From: Siphonobacter sp. SORGH_AS_0500
GTDB taxonomy: Bacteria; Bacteroidota; Bacteroidia; Cytophagales; Spirosomataceae
Assembly (NCBI RefSeq): GCF_002838835.1
Contig: NZ_NHPP01000006.1
Coordinates: 186,001-250,000, forward strand
Reading direction: 5' to 3'
Length of the DNA stretch: 64,000 bases
A program made the position numbers and the translations under genes. A model generated the notes under the pieces. It worked only from the letters and a program-made list of their open reading frames with translations. It did no database searches and was not told the DNA's origin. This document shows positions 49,393 to 58,039 of the stretch, piece by piece. Each line of letters starts with the position of its first letter. Position 1 is the stretch's first letter.

Positions 49393-49560
49393 CGTAGAGA
49401 CGTCGATTTATTGCGTCTGGGTAAAAGGTATTTTTGTTACTTGAAAAGTACGCCGTGGCTGGTGAGACACCAACTACGCAACCAAGGTTTGCGTACAAAT
49501 GGCTGGTAAGACACCAGCCATGGCAGGGAAAGCCAGACGCGATGAAGCTGCGTCTCTACG
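49393..49560. repeat. REP-like composite between gyrB and a small gene
   Basis: Outer inverted words cgtagagacg (49393) and cgtctctacg (49551-49560), related to the element at 35887-35988. Inside are two hairpins of the type ggctggt(g/a)agacacca(a/g)cc (near 49457 and 49501), a word also present at 28597. Confidence 0.65.
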
Positions 49561-49674
49561 TGGGAAAGTGCTTTTGAATTTATATTCCAGCAGTCGGATC
49601 GACGTACGCAACAGCGTATGTGTCAAATGAAGATGAAAACTTAAACGACTCGAACCATCAAACCTTATACAAGC

Positions 49675-49896
49675 ATGACCTACGATTTTAAATCCTACCA
49701 TATTCGTTCCATTAAGGCTGAAAATGAGGCCGAAAGAGCCGTTATTAATCAGGAATTGAAGGATTTATATGCCTCGCTTTCGGTGGAAGAAAAGGCCGTT
49801 TTTAACGAACAATTGCAGACTTTTCTGGTTAAGGAAATGGCGACAATTGGCTCAGAATATGCCGCAGTCAAGTCTCAGTTGCATAATAATAACTGA
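49675..49896 (+). CDS. Small conserved hypothetical protein
   Basis: 73 residues, helical and charged (RSIKAENEAERAVINQELKD, LYASLSVEEKAVFNEQLQ), with no signal or TM segment. It has coding-like composition and an ATG after a non-coding repeat. No named family recognised. Confidence 0.6.
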   Translation: MTYDFKSYHIRSIKAENEAERAVINQELKDLYASLSVEEKAVFNEQLQTFLVKEMATIGSEYAAVKSQLHNNN

Positions 49897-50107
49897 GTAA
49901 AAAACTCCGTTTCTGATAAGTAAGTATTCTGATCATGCGAATCGCTTATTTGTTAACAAAAGGATAATATTGTTTAAAATAAGCTCAGCGATAAAATAGG
50001 TTTGTTTTGTGTCTAGAAGAAACACCATAGTGCACCGTTTATCGAAAGGCTCGCGATCTTCGGGCCTTTTGTCGTTTTTTCGGCGACTGATCCGTTTTCG
50101 TAATTTT

Positions 50108-52246
50108 ATGGAAGACCAAAAACGTCTGGCTCGTAGTCAGGAAAAAGTAAGTTCTACTATCGGGCAATCCGCCTATATAAGCCGGGATTTAAGCTGGCTG
50201 GCTTTTAATGAACGCGTACTTGACCAGGTTCGTGATTCGCAGCGTACCTTATTTGACCGATTGAAATTTCTGGCTATTACCGCTTCAAACCTGGATGAAT
50301 TCTTTTCCATCCGGGTAGGAAGTTTATATAACTATCTGGATTATAAGAAAGAACGGGTAGATTACTCGGGTCTTCGGGAATGGCCTTTCCGTCAGACGCT
50401 ACTTTCGGCTATTCAGCGTTTTCACGAAGAACGTAGCCGCATTTTCCGGGACGAGTTATTACCTCAGTTCCCAGAGCATGAATTACGATTAGCCCAGTGG
50501 GAAGATTTAACCGAAGAAGAAGCCGAATCAGCCATCCGTCACTTTGATCGGACGATTTTTCCGATGCTGACGCCAATGGTGTATGACCAGACGCACACCT
50601 TTCCCAGTCTTATTCCCAAGACGCTGACGTTTACGGTTGTTACCAAAAACCAGAACGTTACCAAGAAAGATCAGGCCGAGAAGAAACTTTCTTTCATCCA
50701 GATTCCACAAAATCTACCCCGTTTTTATGTCATTGACCGGGGTGAAGAAGTGGTTTTCTTACCGATGGAAGAAATCGTTCGTCACGAAATTTATAAGCTT
50801 TACCGCAATATTGAAATTCTGAATGTCAGCTTATTACGAATCATTCGTAACGGCGATTTTTCAGTAGAAGATATTGACGACGTGGAAGACGATATCATTG
50901 ATGAAATTCGTCAGAAAGTAAAAAACCGTCGGTTAGGTCGGGTGGTGAAAATTGCCGTTGAGCCAAACTGTTCCGAATGGGTTATTAATATCTTCAAGAA
51001 GAAATGGGAAATTGATGACCTGAACATTTTCTACGCGGATCGGCTTATTGACTTTTCGTCCATGTGGCAAATCATCCGCCATCCCGAGTTCCGCGACGAG
51101 TTACCGAAATCGCCCATGCCCGTGGCTCCGTTGGGTATGCCTCGGGGAGGGGTGGACGGAATCTTCTCATCGCTGAAAGACCGTGATGTGTTTTTGCATC
51201 ACCCCTATAATAATTTCGAACCCGTTCTTCAGTTACTCGAACAGGCGGCAGAAGATCCCAATGTGCTTAGTATTAAGCTGACGATTTACCGGGTTGCAAA
51301 AAATTCCCGGGTAACGGCAGCCTTACTGAAAGCCGCTGAAAATGGCAAAAACGTAGCCGTATTATTTGAAGTAAAGGCTCGTTTCGACGAGGAGAATAAC
51401 ATCCGTGAAGCTGAGCGTCTGCAAAAAGCTGGCTGCTTCGTGATTCACGGCATTGGCCGTTACAAAACCCACACGAAACTATTACTCATCGTACGGGCTG
51501 AAGGGGATGGCGTGAAACGTTATGCTCACTTGTCGAGTGGTAACTACAATGAAGACACTGCTAAATTGTATACTGACGTGGGGTTATTAACTTCCAACGA
51601 AAAGTATACAAGCGATGTAGCCGAATTCTTTAACGTGATCACCGGGCATTCACTGCCCAGTAGTTATCAAAACCTGATTACGGCTCCTGGCGATATGCGG
51701 AATAACCTCATTGAGTTAATTCGAGCCGAGGCGGCGAACGCTAAGGAAGGAAAAACGGCAGGGATCTGTTTAAAAATTAACTCGCTGGAAGATCGGGAAA
51801 CCATTGATGAGTTATACCTGGCTTCGCAAGCGGGTGTTCCTATCAAATTAATCGTTCGGGGTATTTGCTGTTTGCGGCCCAGTCGGGAAGGGTTATCGGA
51901 AAACATTACGGTTCGTTCGATTGTCGGAGAATACCTGGAACATACCCGTCTCTTCTATTTCCATAATGATGGCCAGCCTAAAATTTACGGTGGCAGTGCA
52001 GACTTGATGGTTCGGAGTTTTGACAAACGGATTGAATCTTTATTCCGCTTAATTGATCCGAAAGTTCAGCAGCAGGCCGTTCTGATTCTGGATTATAACC
52101 TGAAGGACAATGTAAATGCCTACACCTTGAAAGAGGATGGCAGTTATAAAAAATGTCCCCGGAAAGCGGATGAAGAACCTTTCAATATTCACCAGAAGTT
52201 TTACGAGGTAACGGAAGCAAGTCTGTCGGATCAATTGCTTTTTTAG
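50108..52246 (+). CDS. ppk1: Polyphosphate kinase 1
   Basis: 712 residues from ATG 50108; an upstream GTG at 50009 would add a basic tail not seen in the family. N domain (YISRDLSWLAFNERVLDQ), head domain, and two C-terminal PLD-like domains with the phosphorylated His in KTHTKLLLIV near residue 455, HLSSGNYNEDTAKLYTD and YGGSADLMVRSFDKRIE. Reversibly makes polyphosphate from ATP at the inner membrane. Followed by a strong terminator. Confidence 0.95.
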   Translation: MEDQKRLARSQEKVSSTIGQSAYISRDLSWLAFNERVLDQVRDSQRTLFDRLKFLAITASNLDEFFSIRVGSLYNYLDYKKERVDYSGLREWPFRQTLLSAIQRFHEERSRIFRDELLPQFPEHELRLAQWEDLTEEEAESAIRHFDRTIFPMLTPMVYDQTHTFPSLIPKTLTFTVVTKNQNVTKKDQAEKKLSFIQIPQNLPRFYVIDRGEEVVFLPMEEIVRHEIYKLYRNIEILNVSLLRIIRNGDFSVEDIDDVEDDIIDEIRQKVKNRRLGRVVKIAVEPNCSEWVINIFKKKWEIDDLNIFYADRLIDFSSMWQIIRHPEFRDELPKSPMPVAPLGMPRGGVDGIFSSLKDRDVFLHHPYNNFEPVLQLLEQAAEDPNVLSIKLTIYRVAKNSRVTAALLKAAENGKNVAVLFEVKARFDEENNIREAERLQKAGCFVIHGIGRYKTHTKLLLIVRAEGDGVKRYAHLSSGNYNEDTAKLYTDVGLLTSNEKYTSDVAEFFNVITGHSLPSSYQNLITAPGDMRNNLIELIRAEAANAKEGKTAGICLKINSLEDRETIDELYLASQAGVPIKLIVRGICCLRPSREGLSENITVRSIVGEYLEHTRLFYFHNDGQPKIYGGSADLMVRSFDKRIESLFRLIDPKVQQQAVLILDYNLKDNVNAYTLKEDGSYKKCPRKADEEPFNIHQKFYEVTEASLSDQLLF

Positions 52247-52269
52247 GTACCCCTCAAGTATAGCATACG

Positions 52270-52330
52270 AGCGATTAGGATTGTTTAAGCAGATCTTCAG
52301 AAGGGCTTAAACAATCCTAATCGCTTTTTA
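52270..52330 (+). terminator. Strong rho-independent terminator
   Basis: 21-bp perfect stem (52270-52290 with 52305-52325), 14-nt loop, T-tract after. Ends ppk1. Confidence 0.85.
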
Positions 52331-52362
52331 GTAAGTATAGATAATCCAAAATTAAACGACCT

Positions 52363-52890
52363 ATGCGATTAATATTTGCTCTCGGCCTTCTACTATTCTC
52401 TCTCACCAGCTACTCGCAAAATATGCGATACAGCTACGTGGCTCATCCTGATTCGGTGCTTAATGTATTGGTAGGACAACGCGGAACTTTGTATAAAAAA
52501 TGGGCTCAGGATCAACAGGAACGTAATGCTTTTTTCGGCGGACAGTCGAAGAAAGATTTACGCAACATCATTGAAACACTGGAGAATATTCTGGCGAAAG
52601 ACAACGAAATTCTGGCAGAACTGAATCGGATGAAGCAGGGGGAGGTCGCCGAGTTACGTCGCCGGAATTCCGATGTAGCTCAGAAAGCGAACTCTTATTT
52701 AGGCGAAAGCGGAGCCTTAATGGAAGAAAATAAATTGCTGCGGCGTGATCTGGAAAATTACCGGAAACGGGTTAAAGAACTGGACGAGCAGCACAATTTA
52801 CCTTTGCAGATAACTATTGCCCTGCTCGTCCTTTCCTGGATTTTATTCTTCTTTCTGCGAAAAAAACGCACTAGTTCGGAGCTACGCTAG
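52363..52890 (+). CDS. Secreted coiled-coil protein with C-terminal membrane anchor
   Basis: 175 residues. Signal peptide (LIFALGLLLFSLTSYSQ), coiled coil from about 65 to 145 (DLRNIIETLENILAKDNEIL, ENYRKRVKELDEQHN), then a TM helix (ITIALLVLSWILFFFL) and a basic tail. Topology suggests a periplasmic rod tethered to the inner membrane. No family recognised. The 3' end overlaps the convergent lipoprotein gene by 20 bp. Confidence 0.7.
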   Translation: MRLIFALGLLLFSLTSYSQNMRYSYVAHPDSVLNVLVGQRGTLYKKWAQDQQERNAFFGGQSKKDLRNIIETLENILAKDNEILAELNRMKQGEVAELRRRNSDVAQKANSYLGESGALMEENKLLRRDLENYRKRVKELDEQHNLPLQITIALLVLSWILFFFLRKKRTSSELR

Positions 52891-53701
52891 AGTTCTGATT
52901 AACAATGGGCCAAACGCCGGGCCGGGGAACGCTCACGCCTTTTGTGCTCCCGCGTTGGCTATTGTCTGGTCCGAAGTAATAAAGGGGCCAGCCCTTGTAA
53001 GTTAATTGCGTACGACCAAAGACAGTAATCGTTTTAAAATCATCTGCACTTACCAAAGAAGGAACATTTTTAGCCGAAAACTCAGCCAGTGGCCAGGTGG
53101 CGTTATTACTAAAGTCTGATTTAGTGTAGGTGTTTTTTCCGTTTTTATCGGGGGCAAAGGCATATAAGGTGTGTCCTACGCTATCAACCAGATAGATGGT
53201 CTGGCCTGTTCCTTCGGCGTAGGCACTAGTATAATTCTTCCCGTCATTACCTAGTAATTGCCCGGCCCCAATCATGAGGCTGAAATGCGGCTTGGCCACA
53301 AACCAAACCGATTCTACTTTATCGCCCTTGGTATCTCCGCTGGCTGCATCGCCCTGGAAGTAATACAAGGGCCAGCCTTTATACGTCGTTTGTTTAGCCC
53401 CATCCGAGCGGGTAATAGTGGCGAAATCAGCAGCGGCTAATCCATTTCCCAGCGTAGGGTTTTCCTGGTAGAAAGCGGGCCAGGCGGTCAGACAGCCGCC
53501 GGTACAGGTAGAAGGCCCGGCTACATCTTTGGCAAAGAGGTAAAGCGTTTTTCCCTGTTTATCCACCAGCACGTCCCCCAGACTGGTTTGCTGGATGGAA
53601 ACGTCCATACGAGGCGTTTCTTCCGATGATTTTTTACAAGCTGACATTCCCCCCATTCCAGCCAGGAACAGCACAGAGAGCATAATTTTTCTGAATAGCA
53701 T
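52871..53701 (-). CDS. Lipoprotein with COG4315-type repeats (Yx(FWY)xxD family)
   Basis: 276 residues. Lipoprotein signal with Cys in GMGGMSACKK. Two Lipoprotein_15 repeats: LYLFAKDVAGPSTC with TTYKGWPLYYF, and LYAFAPDKNGKNTY with LTYKGWPLYYFG. Exported proteins of this family are of unknown function, seen near electron-transfer genes in some bacteria. Overlaps the convergent coiled-coil gene by 20 bp. Confidence 0.85.
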   Translation of the reverse strand: MLFRKIMLSVLFLAGMGGMSACKKSSEETPRMDVSIQQTSLGDVLVDKQGKTLYLFAKDVAGPSTCTGGCLTAWPAFYQENPTLGNGLAAADFATITRSDGAKQTTYKGWPLYYFQGDAASGDTKGDKVESVWFVAKPHFSLMIGAGQLLGNDGKNYTSAYAEGTGQTIYLVDSVGHTLYAFAPDKNGKNTYTKSDFSNNATWPLAEFSAKNVPSLVSADDFKTITVFGRTQLTYKGWPLYYFGPDNSQRGSTKGVSVPRPGVWPIVNQNSSVAPN

Positions 53702-53908
53702 ACAAAAAGGAGTCTTGAAGTTTGAAATAGTACCGACTCCTTACTCGTAGAGAAGGGCAGAAAAGTTGCCTGTGCCCTTGGAAAATTCTGAAACGTAAGG
53801 AAAATTAAAGAAGCGGTTAACTCACTAATTCGTTTGGTATCAGAGCCAGAATCGGTTATTTTCGCAGGGTTTCATCACACTTAAGCATTATATTTTTCCC
53901 CTTACCAC

Positions 53909-55150
53909 ATGGATCGATTCACCGGCTTGATTGGCATTGCCGTAATTTTAGGCCTTGCCTTTGCCCTTTCCAATAACCGTAAAGCCATTAATTACCGAAC
54001 TGTAGGCGTGGGTCTGGCTCTACAAATTGGTCTGGCCGTTTTCATTTTGAAGACATCTTTGGGTCAGCAAGTTTTTGGATTCGTAGGTGAACTGGTTAAA
54101 AAATTACTGGATAAAGCCAGCGAAGGAGCCACTTTCGTGTTTGGCCCTTTAGTCAATTCTCCCTTATTGACGAGCGTTTTTGGTGCGTCCAATAATTTCA
54201 TTTTCTTTTTTCAGATTGTCCCCACCATCATTTTTGTGGCAGTACTGGTAAACATGCTTTATCACCTTGGACTGATGCAGCGGATTATTTCGGTATTAGC
54301 CCGGGGAATGTACTGGCTAATGGGCGTGAGTGGAGCCGAGGCTCTTTCGAACGTTTCCAGTGCTTTCGTAGGTCAGGTTGAGGCTCAGATCATGGTGAAG
54401 CCTTACCTGAAAGACATGACCAAGTCGGAGTTAATGGCTTCCATGACGGGTAGTTTTGCCTGTATTGCCGGGGGCGTTATGGCAACGTATATCAAGTTGG
54501 GCGTAGAAGCTTCGTACTTACTGGCCGCTAGCTTAATGGCGGCTCCCGGAGCTTTGGTGATCTCAAAAATCGTATTTCCTGAAACGGAAGAATCCGCTAC
54601 CAAAGGTGTAGTAAAGCTGGAAGTGAAAAAGCACCACGCCAACTTGCTGGATGCCATTGCGGCGGGTGCGGGCGAGGGTCTGAAAGTGGCTTTCAACGTG
54701 GTGGCGATGCTGATCGGTTTCATTGCTCTGATTGCTCTGGTCGATTCGATTTTCTGGAGAATTGGTTACTATATCTTTGGCATGGGTGACTTGAGCCTGA
54801 ACTGGTTTTTAGGAAAAATCTTCTCCGTTTTTGCCTGGTGTATGGGGGTGCCGAGTCAGGATATTGAACAAGCGGGTGCGTTGATGGGTACTAAAATGGT
54901 AGTGAATGAATTCGTGGCTTACCTGGATCTGATTAAAATGAAAGGCGAGCTGGACCCCAAAACGATTGCAATTACCAGTTTCGCTTTGTGTGGATTTGCA
55001 AACTTCAGTTCCATTGCTATTCAGGTAGGGGGAATTGGAGAGTTAGCTCCCACCCGTCGTTCGGATTTAGCTAAATTAGGCTTTAAAGCTCTGATTTGCG
55101 GAACGCTGGCCAGTTACATGAGTGCAACCATCGCCGGATTACTTCTATAA
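53909..55150 (+). CDS. nupC: NupC/CNT-family concentrative nucleoside transporter
   Basis: 413 residues, about ten TM helices. CNT landmarks: NFIFFFQIVPTIIFVAVLVN (re-entrant region), SGAEALSNVSSAFVGQVEAQ (substrate-binding helix) and ALCGFANFSSIAIQVGG with the Na+-binding Asn/Ser. Imports nucleosides with Na+ or H+. Single gene. Confidence 0.93.
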   Translation: MDRFTGLIGIAVILGLAFALSNNRKAINYRTVGVGLALQIGLAVFILKTSLGQQVFGFVGELVKKLLDKASEGATFVFGPLVNSPLLTSVFGASNNFIFFFQIVPTIIFVAVLVNMLYHLGLMQRIISVLARGMYWLMGVSGAEALSNVSSAFVGQVEAQIMVKPYLKDMTKSELMASMTGSFACIAGGVMATYIKLGVEASYLLAASLMAAPGALVISKIVFPETEESATKGVVKLEVKKHHANLLDAIAAGAGEGLKVAFNVVAMLIGFIALIALVDSIFWRIGYYIFGMGDLSLNWFLGKIFSVFAWCMGVPSQDIEQAGALMGTKMVVNEFVAYLDLIKMKGELDPKTIAITSFALCGFANFSSIAIQVGGIGELAPTRRSDLAKLGFKALICGTLASYMSATIAGLLL

Positions 55151-55173
55151 TCCCTGATTGATTATGATACGTA

Positions 55174-55197
55174 GAAGGCTGGTTTTGACCGGCCTTC
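55174..55197 (+). terminator. Hairpin after nupC
   Basis: 10-bp stem gaaggctggt (55174-55183) with accggccttc (55188-55197), with only a short T-tract. Confidence 0.5.
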
Positions 55198-55216
55198 GCT
55201 GTTTAATATCCTTTCT

Positions 55217-56187
55217 ATGCATCAGTTTCTCGAAACATTTAACCTTCAGCCGAACGAAAAAATAGGTAGCTTAGGTTGCAGTGGGGGAATCTGGGAAATT
55301 GGCTTGGGAGTACTGCTAGGGAACCTGAACTTCGTTTGGTGGATATTAATCCTGAAATTCTTAATGAAGAAGAAGTGCAGGCGGCGGTTGGTTATTGGGA
55401 AAAGCATTACTCGAAATTCAATACGAGTCGCTTTCAGGTTATAATCAACACCCCGCAGAAAATTCCATTACCCGACCAAAGTTTAGATAAACTCATCCTG
55501 AGTAATGCCTTTCATGAGTTCTCCGAACAGGCAGCGATGCTTCAGGAAATCAGACGGGTTATGAAGGAAAATGGTTCTGTTTTTGTCGAGGAACAAATCG
55601 CTCAGTTTTCGGGCGAACGGCATGAAGGCTGTGGTAAGCCCTTGTTTACCGCATCAGAACTAAAGCAAGTGTTTGAAAAGGCTGGATTTACGTTGACTCA
55701 GGCCGTACCTTCCTCAGAAATTGCTCAATTATTTACATTTTCAGTAGCTATGATTATCGTTCGTTCTCCTCAGACTCCCGAAGAGTGGAAAGCTTATTAC
55801 CAACTGCGATTTGACGTCCTTCGCGATCCCTGGAATCAGCCGCCGGGTAGTGAAAGGTTAGCCGACGAAGATCAGGTCATTCACGCCGCTGCTTTTGATG
55901 AAGGCGGAAAAATACTAGGTGTAGCCCGCTTACAAACCAACGAACCCGGTGTAGGGCAGGTACGCTGTGTAGCGGTGTCAACGGCTGCCCAGGGTAAAGG
56001 GGTTGGAAAAAAGCTAATGAGTTACCTGGAGGCATTGGCTTTAGGGCAGGGGTTAACCGAGATCATTCTGGAAGCCCGCGAAAATGCCGTGCCTTTCTAC
56101 CAATCCATCGGTTACGAAATCACAAAAACGAGTTACCTGCTTTTCAACGAAATTCAGCATTATACCATGCGGAAGGCTTTGGTTTGA
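55217..56187 (+). CDS. SAM methyltransferase fused to GNAT acetyltransferase (frameshifted)
   Basis: The N-terminal part is a class I methyltransferase: motif I IGSLGCSGGIWEIGLG, RLVDINPE, PLPDQSLDKLILSNAFHEF and LQEIRRVMKENGSVFV. From about residue 180 a GNAT domain follows (MIIVRSPQTPEEWKAYYQLR, VRCVAVSTAAQGKGVGKKLM, ENAVPFYQSIGYEI). The start frame (55217) breaks near G3 at 55306-55308; one added G gives LGSTAREPELRLVD and joins the rest. Substrates of both halves unknown. The junction falls exactly on the GNAT's natural Met, so the fusion may be recent. Confidence 0.75.
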
Positions 56188-56631
56188 GGAGTTAGATCAG
56201 GTTTGAATCGGTTTGAAAAAGTGTGATCTGGTCATCAATAAACAACCCTCACCTGTTCTTTCGAAGGCAGAGAGAACTTCAGTAGATTAGGGGAGTAAAG
56301 TTTTTCCAAAGCCGGGTAAGCTTTCAAAAGTAGATAAGTTCCTTTGCTCTGGATGACAGACTTGGAGTGGGAACGGCAGGTTTTGCCTGCCGTTGGGGTA
56401 GGAACGAGATGGAATCTCGCTCCAGTAGTCAGGGTTTGAGTTAGGTTTGAATTAGTTTGAGCAAGTATGATCTAGTAGGGTAATACTCTCTAATTGGCTC
56501 AAACGTTTTCAAAGGCTCAAACGACAATCAAACTTTCAAACTAACTCAAACACATCCAACCCTATCAACCCCTTCACTTCCATACTGGCACATTTATTTT
56601 TTGGGGATGTTTTGAATTAATCAAAACATCC
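56188..56631. repeat. Repeat mosaic between two plus-strand genes
   Basis: 444 bp without a gene. It holds gtttgaa-type words with inverted caaac-rich words (56480-56560), an inverted copy of the ctgtcatccagagc element (56331-56359; compare 37754 and 38068), and palindromes aacggcaggttttgcctgccgt (near 56369) and cgagatggaatctcg (near 56406). Confidence 0.6.
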
Positions 56632-57984
56632 ATGATAAACCGATTTCATTCCAGCTTTTCAGCCTTAACGATAATAGTCACGGGTTTCTTCATTATTACC
56701 TGTGTGCAGTGTGCTCAGAAATCTTCGAACGAAAAGGCCGAAGCCGATTCTACCCAGACGGTGGCAACGGAAGAGGTGCCGCAAAAAGTAAATTTACCGG
56801 AGCCATCCAAGCCTAAAAATAAATACAGTAATATCATTGGCTGGTCTGATGGGCAGATGCCCAAAGCTCCCGAAGGCTTTGTGGTAACTGAATACGCTGG
56901 TAACCTCAAAAGCCCACGCTGGGCCTATCAGTTACCCAACGGAGATGTACTGATTGTAGAATCTAATACCGAAACCAAAGGTGCCAAACGCGTACAGGAG
57001 CAGGTTTCCGGCAAGATTAAATCCCGTTCGGATGACGGACTTAGTGCCAACCGCATTACCCTGCTCCGCGATACTAATAAAGACGGCAAACCGGATGTGC
57101 GTGAAATTTTCCTGAAAGACCTCAATCAGCCTTTTGGGATGTTGTTAATCAAAAATGATTTCTATGTAGCTAATACCGACGGCATTCTGAAGTTTCCTTA
57201 CAAAGAAGGAGATACCAAGATTACAGCTAAAGGGCAAAAAATCCTGGATTTGCCCGCGGGTGGTTATAACAACCACTGGACGCGTAACCTGCTAGCTAAT
57301 AGTGACGGCTCGAAAATCTATGTTTCTGTAGGTTCAGGAAGTAACGTAGCTGAACACGGCATGGAAAACGAAGTGCGTCGGGCTAGTATCCTGGAAATTA
57401 ATCCCGATGGTTCAGGCGAAAAAATATACGTGAGCGGCATTCGTAACCCCGTTGGCATGGATTGGGAACCTAACACGAAAAAACTCTGGTCGGCAGTAAA
57501 TGAGCGGGATGAACTGGGCGACGAACTCGTGCCTGATTACTTGACTCAGGTAAAAGAAGGTGCTTTCTACGGTTGGCCTTTTGCCTATTGGGGCCCGCAC
57601 GAAGATCCCCGCCGCAAAGGTGAAAATCCCGAAGCTGTGAAGAAAACGGTTGTGCCCGACGTAGATTTGGGTTCGCACACGGCCTCGCTGGGCCTGGCGT
57701 TCTATAAAGGAGATAAATTCCCGGCGGCCTTCCGTCAGGGAGCCTATGTAGGGCAACATGGTTCCTGGAATCGCTCGGAACTGGTGGGCTATAAGGTGGT
57801 ATTTGTACCCTTTAAGAATGGAAAGCCTGCTGGAAAACCCCAGGATTTCCTAACCGGATTTATTGCTAATCCTGAATCAGGAGAAGTGTACGGTCGTCCG
57901 GTAGGAACGTTCTACTTGAAAGACGGTTCTATGTTGGTAACTGACGATGGGGGTGGTAAAGTCTGGCGGGTTGCGGCCAAGTAA
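56632..57984 (+). CDS. Sorbosone dehydrogenase-like PQQ beta-propeller lipoprotein
   Basis: 450 residues. Lipoprotein-like signal (FFIITCVQCAQ), an acidic/Pro linker, then a six-bladed propeller: DVLIVESNTETKGAKRV, NRITLLRDTNKDGKPDV, NHWTRNLLANSDGSKIYVSV, RNPVGMDWEPNTKKLW, GAFYGWPFAYWGPHEDPR and VTDDGGGKVWRV. Family members are PQQ-dependent sugar or aldose dehydrogenases in the periplasm, though the exact substrate varies. Single gene. Confidence 0.88.
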   Translation: MINRFHSSFSALTIIVTGFFIITCVQCAQKSSNEKAEADSTQTVATEEVPQKVNLPEPSKPKNKYSNIIGWSDGQMPKAPEGFVVTEYAGNLKSPRWAYQLPNGDVLIVESNTETKGAKRVQEQVSGKIKSRSDDGLSANRITLLRDTNKDGKPDVREIFLKDLNQPFGMLLIKNDFYVANTDGILKFPYKEGDTKITAKGQKILDLPAGGYNNHWTRNLLANSDGSKIYVSVGSGSNVAEHGMENEVRRASILEINPDGSGEKIYVSGIRNPVGMDWEPNTKKLWSAVNERDELGDELVPDYLTQVKEGAFYGWPFAYWGPHEDPRRKGENPEAVKKTVVPDVDLGSHTASLGLAFYKGDKFPAAFRQGAYVGQHGSWNRSELVGYKVVFVPFKNGKPAGKPQDFLTGFIANPESGEVYGRPVGTFYLKDGSMLVTDDGGGKVWRVAAK

Positions 57985-57993
57985 TGTTCATAT

Positions 57994-58029
57994 AAAAGGA
58001 CGATTGGCAAAAGCTAATCGTCCTTTTAG
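57994..58029. terminator. Terminator between convergent genes
   Basis: 15-bp stem aaaaggacgattggc (57994-58008) with gctaatcgtcctttt (58013-58027), with one G-U pair. Confidence 0.75.
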
Positions 58030-58039
58030 TTTTATGAAA

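Noticed and set aside
49474..49701. 75-codon minus-strand frame after gyrB
   Set aside because: Covers the REP-like hairpins and the start of the small plus-strand gene.
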